Below are positions 1 through 7,484 of a stretch of 64,000 bases of DNA, piece by piece; positions within the stretch are counted from its first letter, which is position 1, and each line of letters begins with the position of its first letter. The notes below the pieces were generated by a model, which was not told the origin of the DNA, made no database searches, and worked only from the letters and a program-made list of their open reading frames with translations. The stretch is from positions 434,001 through 498,000 of the forward strand of contig NZ_NERU01000001.1 in NCBI RefSeq assembly GCF_003063265.1, written 5' to 3'. Both the position numbers and the translations under genes were made by a program. Origin of the DNA: Limnohabitans sp. WS1. GTDB lineage: Bacteria; Pseudomonadota; Gammaproteobacteria; Burkholderiales; Burkholderiaceae_C.

Positions 1-2
1 AA

Positions 3-734
3 ACTGCAAGCCAAGGCATCGACGAATACCGTGCCATGCTGCAAGACGGCAACCCTGCCGATCTCTTCGAAGCCAAAGGCGAAGACCTCTGGAAAAAAGC
101 CCGTGGTCCCAAAAATGCATCGCTTGAAAAATGCGATCTGGGTCAAGGACCGGGTGTGGTCAAGGGGGCATTTGTGACCTTGCCACGTTATTTTGCAGAC
201 ACGCAACGCATGCAAGATTTGGAGTCGCGCTTGGTCACCTGCATGGAAACTTTGCAGGGCTTCAATGCCGCCGACATCAACAAGACCGCATTTGGTCGAG
301 GCGAGATGGCCAATGTGACCGCCTTGGCCACCTGGATCGCTGCCGAATCCAAAGGCTTGAAGTTCAACCTGTCGCAATCACATGCCCAGGAAAAAACGTT
401 TTATGAAGTGGGCAAGCGCCTGTTCTTCCAGCGTGGCGGTCCACATGACTTCTCGTGCGCGTCATGCCACGGTGAAGAAGGCAAGCGCATCCGCTTGCAA
501 GACCTGCCCATCCTGACCAAGAACCCCGGTGATGGCGTGGGCTTTGCTGCCTGGCCTGCGTACCGCGTGTCGAACGGCCAGATGTGGAGCATGCAACTGC
601 GCCTGAACGACTGCTATCGCCAGCAGCGGTTTCCCTATCCAGGTTTTGCCAGCGAAGCCACCATCGCTTTGTCGACTTATTTGGGTGTGAACGCCAAGGG
701 TGCTGCGTCGGTTGCACCGGCCATCAAACGCTGA
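3..734 (+). CDS. soxA: SoxA, sulfur-oxidation c-type cytochrome (5' end beyond window)
   Basis: The reading frame is open from base 3, upstream of the first in-frame ATG at 36, so the signal peptide and N-terminus lie outside the window. SoxA pairs with SoxX and covalently loads thiosulfate onto the SoxY carrier in the periplasm. A CASCH haem-attachment motif is at residues 141-145 counted from the ATG at 36. A CYRQQR motif near the C-terminus carries the cysteine that is the persulfide haem ligand in known SoxA. The N-terminal cytochrome domain shows no CxxCH, so this is the single-haem type. soxX follows after 18 bases. Family assignment is firm; only the true start is unknown. Confidence 0.95.
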   Translation, partial: TASQGIDEYRAMLQDGNPADLFEAKGEDLWKKARGPKNASLEKCDLGQGPGVVKGAFVTLPRYFADTQRMQDLESRLVTCMETLQGFNAADINKTAFGRGEMANVTALATWIAAESKGLKFNLSQSHAQEKTFYEVGKRLFFQRGGPHDFSCASCHGEEGKRIRLQDLPILTKNPGDGVGFAAWPAYRVSNGQMWSMQLRLNDCYRQQRFPYPGFASEATIALSTYLGVNAKGAASVAPAIKR

Positions 735-752
735 TCTGAGCAGGAGAAACAC

Positions 753-1409
753 ATGAACAAAAAAACCCAACTCGTTTTGACCTGCTTGGCGGCCGCTTTG
801 GTGGCGGCAGGCTGCGCCTCCGCCCCTTCGGTTGCCGAGCTCAACGCCCTGACCGACAAGATCGTCAAGGCTTCTTTCCGTGATGAAAGCCATGTGAAAG
901 TGGAGCGCATCACCGCCACCGATGAAACCAACCGCGTGTGCAGTGAAGCCGACGTGGCAGGCAAGCCCTTGGACGAAAAAACCGCCAAACGCATCGAAGA
1001 AGCCAACCTCAAAGCCATCAAATGGCCATCGGACGGCAATTTCATCGGTGACTGGAAGCAAGGTGAAGCCATTGCGCAAAGTGGTCGTGGCTTGACATGG
1101 ACCGACTCGGCCACGGCCGTGAACGGTGGCAATTGCTACAACTGCCACCAGATGGACAAGAAAGAAATTTCTTACGGCACCATTGGACCGAGCCTCTACA
1201 ACTACGGCAAGATCCGCGGTGTCACGAACCCGAACGATCCGGCCAGCAAGGCCATCGTGGAGTACACATGGGGCAAGATCTGGAACGCCAAGGCCTACAA
1301 CGCTTGCTCCAACATGCCTCGCGCTGGCCACATGGGCATCTTGAACGAAACACAGGTCCGCCACATCGTTGGCTTGTTGCTCGATCCCAAATCGCCCGTG
1401 AATCAATAA
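753..1409 (+). CDS. soxX: SoxX, monohaem cytochrome partner of SoxA
   Basis: The 218-residue protein begins with a hydrophobic export signal ending near Gly-Cys at residue 20, which could be a lipoprotein signal. One haem site, CYNCH, is at residues 128-132, and a distal methionine ligand is plausible in the later CSNMPRAGH segment. It forms the SoxXA complex that starts thiosulfate oxidation. The ATG at 753 is preceded by an AGGAG ribosome-binding site, and the gene directly follows soxA, so the two are probably co-transcribed. A strong hairpin terminator sits just after the stop and separates this pair from soxB. Confidence 0.94.
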   Translation: MNKKTQLVLTCLAAALVAAGCASAPSVAELNALTDKIVKASFRDESHVKVERITATDETNRVCSEADVAGKPLDEKTAKRIEEANLKAIKWPSDGNFIGDWKQGEAIAQSGRGLTWTDSATAVNGGNCYNCHQMDKKEISYGTIGPSLYNYGKIRGVTNPNDPASKAIVEYTWGKIWNAKAYNACSNMPRAGHMGILNETQVRHIVGLLLDPKSPVNQ

Positions 1410-1415
1410 GCTCTG

Positions 1416-1440
1416 AAAAACCCGGTTCGCCGGGTTTTTT
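1416..1440 (+). terminator. Intrinsic terminator after soxX
   Basis: Ten-base stem (AAAAACCCGG with CCGGGTTTTT) around a TTCG tetraloop, running into a T tract. It lies 7 bases after the soxX stop and 29 bases before the soxB ATG, inside the sox cluster. Confidence 0.9.
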
Positions 1441-1468
1441 AGCTCCCTATATATCAGTGATTGCAAAT

Positions 1469-3202
1469 ATGAATCTCTCCAAACGCGAATTTATCCAGGT
1501 CATGGGTGCCGGCACGATGGCTGGCATGAGCATGGGCGCTTACGCCCAATCCAGCGCGAGCACAGCCGCCAATGGTTTGTATGACATCCCCAAGTTCGGC
1601 AATGTGTCTTTCCTGCACATGACCGATTGCCATGCGCAGCTCAAGCCGATTTATTTCCGTGAGCCCAGCATCAACTTGGGCATTGGCTCCATGCAGGGCA
1701 ACCTGCCGCATTTGGTCGGTGAGTATTTGTTGCAAGTGGCCAAGATCCGCCCGGGCACGGCGGAGGCCCATGCGCTGACCTATCTGGACTACGAAAAAGC
1801 CGCCAAGCGCTACGGCAAGGTGGGTGGTTTTGCGCACCTGGCCACACTGGTCAAGCGCATGAAGGCCAGCCGCCCCGGCGCTTTGCTGCTCGACGGTGGT
1901 GACACCTGGCAAGGCTCGGGCACCAGTTTGTGGACCAACGGCCAGGACATGGTCGATGCCTGCAAACTCTTGGGCGTGGACGTGATGACCGGCCACTGGG
2001 AATTCACCCTGGGCATGGAGCGCGTCAAGGAAATTGTCGAAAAAGATTTTGCAGGCAAGGTCGACTTTGTGGCGCAAAACATCAAGACCAGCGACTTTGG
2101 CGACCCGGTGTTCAAGCCCTACGTGATCCGCGAGATCAATGGTGTGCCTTGCGCCATCATCGGCCAGGCCTTCCCCTACACCCCGATTGCCAACCCGCGT
2201 TACATGGTGGCCGACTGGGAGTTCGGCATCCAGGATGAGAACATGCAAAAGATGGTCGATGAAGCCCGTGGCAAAGGTGCCCAGGTGGTGGTCGTCATCA
2301 GCCACAACGGCATGGACGTGGACCTGAAGATGGCCAGCCGCGTGAGTGGCATCGACGCCATCATGGGTGGTCACACACACGACGGGATGCCCGTGGCCTC
2401 TATTGTGTCCAACAAGGGCGGCAAGACGCTGGTAACCAATGCGGGCTCGAATGGCAAGTTTTTGGGCGTGCTGGACTTCGAGGTCAAGGACAAAAAAGTC
2501 AGCGATTTCCGCTACAAGCTGCTGCCCGTGTTCTCCAACATGCTGCCCGCCGACAAAGAGATGGACGCCTTGATCACCAAGATCCGTGCACCCTACGAAA
2601 GCAAGCTGGCCGAAAAACTGGCCGTGACCGATGGCTTGCTTTACCGCCGTGGCAACTTCAACGGCACGGGTGACCAGTTGTTGGTCGACGCGCTGCTGGA
2701 CGTGCAAGGTGCCGAGATTGCGTTTTCGCCAGGCTTCCGTTGGGGGACAACACTTTTGCCGGGTCAAGCCATCACGCGCGAGTGGCTGCTCGACATGACC
2801 GCCACCACCTACTCGTACGCCACTGTGACCGAGATGACGGGTGAGACCATCAAGACCGTTCTTGAAGACGTGGCCGACAACCTGTTCAACCCGGACCCTT
2901 ATTACCAGCAAGGCGGTGACATGGTGCGTGTGGGTGGTTTGAGCTACAGCTGCAACCCGGTGGCCACCGCAGGCAAGCGCATTGGTGATCTTCGCCTGAA
3001 AGGCCAGCTCATTGAATCGGGTAAAAAGTACAAGGTGGCGGGCTGGGCCCCGGTGGCCGAAGAAGCCCGTACCCAAGGCAACAAGCAAGTCTGGGATGTG
3101 GTTGAGACTTGGCTCAAGGCACAAGGCGGGCGCATCAAGCCTCGCCAACTCAACGCACCCAAAATCATGGGCGCATTGCCCAACAAGGGCTACGCCGTTT
3201 GA
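1469..3202 (+). CDS. soxB: SoxB, thiosulfohydrolase
   Basis: SoxB hydrolyses the sulfone group from SoxYZ-bound thiosulfate in the periplasm and uses a dimanganese centre. The 577-residue protein has the metallophosphatase/5'-nucleotidase fold. Visible metal-site motifs are HMTDCHAQ (about residue 51), LLDGGDTWQG, GHWEF, ISHNGMD and GGHTHDGMP. The N-terminus has an export signal with KREF instead of the twin arginine usual for SoxB. I chose the ATG at 1469 because it gives this signal; the frame is open further upstream but that part overlaps soxX. No good ribosome-binding site is seen. Confidence 0.95.
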   Translation: MNLSKREFIQVMGAGTMAGMSMGAYAQSSASTAANGLYDIPKFGNVSFLHMTDCHAQLKPIYFREPSINLGIGSMQGNLPHLVGEYLLQVAKIRPGTAEAHALTYLDYEKAAKRYGKVGGFAHLATLVKRMKASRPGALLLDGGDTWQGSGTSLWTNGQDMVDACKLLGVDVMTGHWEFTLGMERVKEIVEKDFAGKVDFVAQNIKTSDFGDPVFKPYVIREINGVPCAIIGQAFPYTPIANPRYMVADWEFGIQDENMQKMVDEARGKGAQVVVVISHNGMDVDLKMASRVSGIDAIMGGHTHDGMPVASIVSNKGGKTLVTNAGSNGKFLGVLDFEVKDKKVSDFRYKLLPVFSNMLPADKEMDALITKIRAPYESKLAEKLAVTDGLLYRRGNFNGTGDQLLVDALLDVQGAEIAFSPGFRWGTTLLPGQAITREWLLDMTATTYSYATVTEMTGETIKTVLEDVADNLFNPDPYYQQGGDMVRVGGLSYSCNPVATAGKRIGDLRLKGQLIESGKKYKVAGWAPVAEEARTQGNKQVWDVVETWLKAQGGRIKPRQLNAPKIMGALPNKGYAV

Positions 3203-3252
3203 TGCGCAATGGCAGCGCCAGCTGGCGCTGCATCGTTGGAGGAGGGATCACC

Positions 3253-4251
3253 ATGAAAAGAAGACAACTGTTGTGGGTCGGCGCTGCCATCGGTGGTGCG
3301 GCCATGTGGCCAGAGGCCCGATTGCTGGCTCAGCAAGCGCAGGAATTCATTGAGGGTCCGCCTGTGGCCGATATTCCGGCCAGGCAACTCTCGCCGCATG
3401 TCTGGATGGTGTTTTCTCCGGATGGTTTTCCAACCGTTGAAAACCGGGGCATGATGTCCAATGTGATCTTTGTCGTGACCTCCGCAGGCGTGGTGGTGAT
3501 CGATTCGGGTGCTTCACTGCAAATTGGTCAAATGGCCATTCGCATGATCCGCAAGGTGACCGACAAACCCGTGGTGGCCGTGTTCAACAGCCACTACCAC
3601 GGTGACCATTGGTTGGGCAACCACGCTTTTGTCAAAACCTATGGCAACAAACTGCCCATTTACGCACTGCCCAGCACCATTGAAAAACTCAAAGGTGCCG
3701 AAGGCAATTTGTGGCGCAGCCTGATGGAACGCTGGACCAACCAGTCCACCTTGGGCACGCAGGTGGTCTTGCCCAACACGCCGGTGCAGCATGGCCAAGT
3801 CATCCAGATCGGTGACGTGAGCTTTCGCATGCACCACTATGGCACGGCCCATACACCGTCTGACCTGTGTGTTGAGGTTGTGCAAGACAAACTCACAGCG
3901 GTGGGTGATATCGCCATGGCCAACCGCATTGCCAACATGGACGAAGGTTCGTACGTGGGCACTTTCAAGTATTACAAGGCCTTGATGGCGGCCACGGGTG
4001 AACAAATGTGGGTGCCCGGCCATGGCCTGGGCAGCAAGGATTTGCTCAAGTCATATGGCGAGTTCATGGCGGGCATTTGGGAGCCTTGTTTGCAAGCCGT
4101 CAAAGACGGCAAGAGTGAAGCAGATGCCCGCAGCATGGTTCTCAAAGATGCTCGGGTGCAGGCACGAGCCAAGTCCATGCAGGGGTTTGAGGGCAACATT
4201 GGCAAATACATCAGCCTGGCGTATCTAGAGGCTGAAAAAGAAGCGTTTTGA
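3253..4251 (+). CDS. SoxH-like metallo-beta-lactamase-fold hydrolase
   Basis: The 332-residue exported protein has a KRRQLL n-region and a hydrophobic stretch (possibly Tat), followed by an MBL fold. The zinc motif HYHGDHW lies near residues 114-120, with further ligands in GTAHTPSD, VGDIAM and PGHG. The family includes SoxH and the metallohydrolases of quinoprotein relay systems found beside periplasmic oxidation genes; the exact substrate is unknown. The ATG at 3253 has a good GGAGG site and lies 50 bases after soxB, so it probably belongs to the same operon. The fold is certain, the SoxH name is by context. Confidence 0.8.
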   Translation: MKRRQLLWVGAAIGGAAMWPEARLLAQQAQEFIEGPPVADIPARQLSPHVWMVFSPDGFPTVENRGMMSNVIFVVTSAGVVVIDSGASLQIGQMAIRMIRKVTDKPVVAVFNSHYHGDHWLGNHAFVKTYGNKLPIYALPSTIEKLKGAEGNLWRSLMERWTNQSTLGTQVVLPNTPVQHGQVIQIGDVSFRMHHYGTAHTPSDLCVEVVQDKLTAVGDIAMANRIANMDEGSYVGTFKYYKALMAATGEQMWVPGHGLGSKDLLKSYGEFMAGIWEPCLQAVKDGKSEADARSMVLKDARVQARAKSMQGFEGNIGKYISLAYLEAEKEAF

Positions 4252-4338
4252 GCCGATCAGCACGGATGTCATGACCGTTGTGCATGGACTGGGCACGGCC
4301 AGGTCCCGTGATTCAAAATAAAAATTCGGGGGGTGGGG

Positions 4339-5061
4339 ATGACAAATTTCAATGCAAAACAGCCTGTTCAAGCCATGGGTTTGCTCTGGTTCAGAAGTCG
4401 CGATGATGTGACGCCCTTCATCAATGACACAGCGGTTCGCATTCGAGCGGGGATCATGATGGCGGTGCCTGTGTTCATGGTGTTCACCTTGTTGGACATT
4501 GTTTTTGGCACTCGCTGGGTGGTGACGGGTGAGGTCATCACTGACACGTTTGAGACCGATTTCGACGGACGCATTTTGTACATGGTTGAGGCGGTCAGAC
4601 GCACTTATGACTACACCTTGCAGACAGGCATTTTGTTTTATGCTTTGTTTGAAATGCTGGCGGGCATGAGTGTCAAAACGGCTTATCTGTCGCCAACCAT
4701 TTGGCTGTCCAGCTGGCTGGCCAGAAGGTCGAAAGCGGTTTGGAAGCCCTTGGCCCCTAAACGCTTTGCATGGACCATCGGCACATGCATGATCGGTTTT
4801 TGTTTGATTTTTTTCCATCCAGAAAAGTTTGCAGCCGCCGTGAATTTTGTGCTTCGAACGCCAGTGCTGCCCACCACCGAGCAATACCTGGCTCGATGGT
4901 TGCCCTTGGTGATGGTTTGGGTTTGCTTGGGCTTCATGTGGCTGGAGGCTGTGCTCGGGTATTGCCTTGGCTGTGAGTTACATGCCCTGTTGGTCAAGGT
5001 GGGCCTGTTCACACAAGAATGCGAAGCCTGTCATAACTTGGACTTTGGGCCTTCTTCTTAA
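4339..5061 (+). CDS. Multi-pass membrane protein, DUF4395-like
   Basis: The 240-residue protein has about four hydrophobic segments: near residues 36-55, 95-110, 150-165 and 193-215. The segment EAVLGYCLGCELHALLVK near the C-terminus resembles the end of DUF4395 membrane proteins, which often sit beside sulfur genes; I assign this family tentatively. The tail contains CEACH, which has the form of a c-type haem site but may be coincidental. The ATG at 4339 follows a run of Gs that could act as a ribosome-binding site; a GTG at 4333 is also possible. Its function is unknown. It follows the sox genes in the same direction. Confidence 0.6.
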   Translation: MTNFNAKQPVQAMGLLWFRSRDDVTPFINDTAVRIRAGIMMAVPVFMVFTLLDIVFGTRWVVTGEVITDTFETDFDGRILYMVEAVRRTYDYTLQTGILFYALFEMLAGMSVKTAYLSPTIWLSSWLARRSKAVWKPLAPKRFAWTIGTCMIGFCLIFFHPEKFAAAVNFVLRTPVLPTTEQYLARWLPLVMVWVCLGFMWLEAVLGYCLGCELHALLVKVGLFTQECEACHNLDFGPSS

Positions 5062-5183
5062 AAGCCTTGCCCATTGAGCTTTGTGGTGAGGCGTTTTGCT
5101 GGGGTTCACCCTCTCTTTTGTGAATCCGCCCCATGGCTTTTTGTCTCGTTCAGTCCGACGGTTTTCTGGGGTAGAGTGTCCTG

Positions 5184-6119
5184 ATGAACAGACGCTATTT
5201 ATTGAAGGGCCTGTCCCTGGCGAGCCTGTCGGCGCTCTGTGCCAAGCCTGCCTTGGCGCAAAGGCCCAGAGTTTCCCGCTTGGTCATCGTGGGAGGGGCC
5301 GAAGATCGATTGAGAGATCGCCTTATTTTGCGCAAATTCACAGAATATTGCGGCGGCCCTATGGCCAAAATTCGCCTGATCACCGCCGCCAGTGGTGACC
5401 CCCAAGGGGTTTGGCAAAGTTACCAACAGGCCTTCAATGCCTTGGGTGTGCACGATGTGCTGCCACTGGACTTGTATGACCGGGACAGCGCCCAGTCACC
5501 CGAGGTGCAGGCGGGAATTTTGCAAGCCGATGGCCTGTTCATCAGCGGTGGTGACCAGTCCAAACTCATGGCCATTTTGTGGGGTACTTTGGCGTACCAA
5601 TCCCTGCATCAGGCGTTTCATGCCAGCGGGTGTTGTATTGGGGGTACCAGTGCGGGTGCAGCGGTCATGTCGCGTCACATGATTGCGCAAGGTCCGGCCG
5701 TGTTGCGTCCCAGCAAAGAGGCGGTGGACACCGACATGGGATTGGGGTTGTTGTCTCAGGCGGTGATAGACCAACATTTTTCCGAACGCAGACGCTTGCC
5801 ACGACTCTTGTCCACACTGGCGATTCGACCGGATTTGCTGGGCGTGGGCATTGACGAGGACACTGCTTTGGTGATTGAGCCAGGCCAAGGCATTGAAGTG
5901 ATGGGTCAAGGCAGTGTGACCTTGGTTGATCCGACACAAATGCGGTCGAACGTGGACGAGATTGAAGCGCTGGAGTCGATTGAAATGCTCGGTGTGCAGT
6001 TGCACATGCTGCCGGCGGGGCATCGCTACACATTGAGTTCGATGGCTCAAGATGCCAAGTCTGCACCTTTGCGCCGAGCCATTGAGCGGCTGGTGACCGT
6101 GGGCCCCATGAGGGCCTGA
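5184..6119 (+). CDS. cphB: Cyanophycinase-like exported serine peptidase (S51)
   Basis: Cyanophycinase splits the storage polymer cyanophycin into beta-Asp-Arg dipeptides. The 311-residue protein carries an N-terminal export signal (NRRYLLKG then a hydrophobic run ending ALAQ), then the S51 fold: GGAEDR, the GGD substrate loop, the nucleophile motif GGTSAGAAVMS, and the DQHFSERRRLPRL block typical of the family. The exported form suggests use of extracellular polymer from other organisms. No cyanophycin synthetase is seen in the window. The stop is directly adjacent to the CCA end of the converging tRNA gene. Confidence 0.88.
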   Translation: MNRRYLLKGLSLASLSALCAKPALAQRPRVSRLVIVGGAEDRLRDRLILRKFTEYCGGPMAKIRLITAASGDPQGVWQSYQQAFNALGVHDVLPLDLYDRDSAQSPEVQAGILQADGLFISGGDQSKLMAILWGTLAYQSLHQAFHASGCCIGGTSAGAAVMSRHMIAQGPAVLRPSKEAVDTDMGLGLLSQAVIDQHFSERRRLPRLLSTLAIRPDLLGVGIDEDTALVIEPGQGIEVMGQGSVTLVDPTQMRSNVDEIEALESIEMLGVQLHMLPAGHRYTLSSMAQDAKSAPLRRAIERLVTVGPMRA

Positions 6120-6194
6120 TGGTGCCCCCGACAGGAATCGAACCTGTATCACTCCCTTAGGAGGGGAGAGTTCTATCCATTGAACTACGGTGGC
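6120..6194 (-). tRNA. tRNA-Arg (anticodon CCT), reads AGG
   Basis: Read on the minus strand, it folds into a cloverleaf. The anticodon stem CTCCC/GGGAG encloses the loop CTCCTAA. The T arm ACAGG-TTCGATT-CCTGT is perfect, and the D arm GTTC/GAAC pairs. CCA is encoded. The acceptor stem GCCACCG/CGGGGGC has one A-G mismatch at the fourth pair. Confidence 0.93.
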
Positions 6195-6388
6195 CAGTTG
6201 TCTATTTTACGGGCGAAAGAGGGTGATTGAATCGGCGAAAGCCGAAGTCGGCTGGTCAGGCTGTGGATGGGCAAAGATCGGCTGTACAGTGCACGACTCA
6301 GTCGGGGCGTGGTGGGTGGATATGATCCATTGAGTCAGTGGCCTTTCACAAGGCTTGTTTTGTCACATTTCCACCTTGCCTGTTGACC

Positions 6389-7459
6389 ATGAATTTGGAC
6401 ACGCCCATTCCTGATCGCGTTGAAAAACCGACGCTGATCTACCCTTTTGAATCTGCACCGCAGCCGGGACAGTCCCTGGAGGTCGTGCCGGGGGTCCTTT
6501 GGATGCGGTTGTCTTTGCCGATGGCCTTGGACCACATCAATGTCTGGGCTTTACAAGACGAGGGGGGATGGGCAGTGGTGGACACTGGCATGCGCAACGA
6601 AACCACCATCGCGGCTTGGCAGGGGTTGTTGACCGGTTTGCCGCAGCCACAGCCCTTGACGCGGGTCCTGGTGACCCACATGCACCCTGACCATGTGGGC
6701 ATGGCGGGCGCTTTGACCCGTCAATTCCATTGTCGCTTGTGGATGACGCGTCAGGAGTACCTGCATTGCCGTGTGTTAGCGGCCGATACGGGGCGGCAAG
6801 CGCCCGACGATGCCATTTCGTTTTTGCAACGGGCCGGTTGGGGCGAAGTGGCCATTCAAAATTATCGGGCACGGTTTGGTCATTTTGGAAAGTACATCCA
6901 CCCCATGCCTGACAGTTATCGGCGCATGCAAGACGGTGAAGACATTCGCATTGGTGAACATGTGTGGCGCGTGATTGTGGGGACGGGGCACTCACCGGAG
7001 CATGCTTGTTTGTATTGTCCCGATCTCAAACTCTTGATTTCAGGTGATCAAGTGCTCCCCCGCATTTCCTCCAATGTGTCGGTGCACCCCACAGAGCCCG
7101 ATGCCAATCCCATGCAAGATTGGTTGGCTTCGCTGGCCAAATTGCGGCGTGAAGTGCCCGACGATGTCTTGGTCTTGCCATCGCACAATGAATGCTTTCG
7201 GGGGCTGCACGCTCGGCTGGATTATTTGATGGCCTCTCAAAAGCGTTCCCTAGACCGCTTGCACAAAACCTTGAAAGAGCCTCGGCGGGTGGTGGACGTT
7301 TTTACGACTTTGTTTGGACGGCGGATTGACGAGTCCGATGCGGGTCTGCTGAATTTGGCCACGGGTGAAAGTGTGGCTTGTTTGAACTATCTGGTGTCTC
7401 AAGGCTTGGTCCGTCAAACCTTGGACGACAAAGGCGTGGCCCATTATCAGATGCGATGA
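6389..7459 (+). CDS. MBL-fold metallohydrolase with C-terminal helical domain (LACTB2/glyoxalase II-like)
   Basis: The 356-residue protein has the zinc motif THMHPDHVG near residues 99-107, later ligands in GTGHSPEH and SGDQVLP, and a terminal histidine in LPSHNE. The last about 90 residues form a winged-helix-like domain seen in LACTB2-type hydrolases. No signal peptide is seen, so it is cytoplasmic. The substrate may be a thioester or another activated ester; this is not settled by sequence. I chose the ATG at 6389 (MNLDTPIP); an ATG at 6338 would add 17 residues of unlikely sequence. The kinase-like gene downstream starts 25 bases after the stop. Confidence 0.75.
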   Translation: MNLDTPIPDRVEKPTLIYPFESAPQPGQSLEVVPGVLWMRLSLPMALDHINVWALQDEGGWAVVDTGMRNETTIAAWQGLLTGLPQPQPLTRVLVTHMHPDHVGMAGALTRQFHCRLWMTRQEYLHCRVLAADTGRQAPDDAISFLQRAGWGEVAIQNYRARFGHFGKYIHPMPDSYRRMQDGEDIRIGEHVWRVIVGTGHSPEHACLYCPDLKLLISGDQVLPRISSNVSVHPTEPDANPMQDWLASLAKLRREVPDDVLVLPSHNECFRGLHARLDYLMASQKRSLDRLHKTLKEPRRVVDVFTTLFGRRIDESDAGLLNLATGESVACLNYLVSQGLVRQTLDDKGVAHYQMR

Positions 7460-7484
7460 AATTCTCCTTGAGAAAGAATTCAAA

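Noticed and set aside
1454-3148. 564-codon frame opposite soxB
   Set aside because: It is an antisense shadow of a GC-rich gene, rich in His/Gly/Val with no family pattern, and soxB on the other strand is certain.
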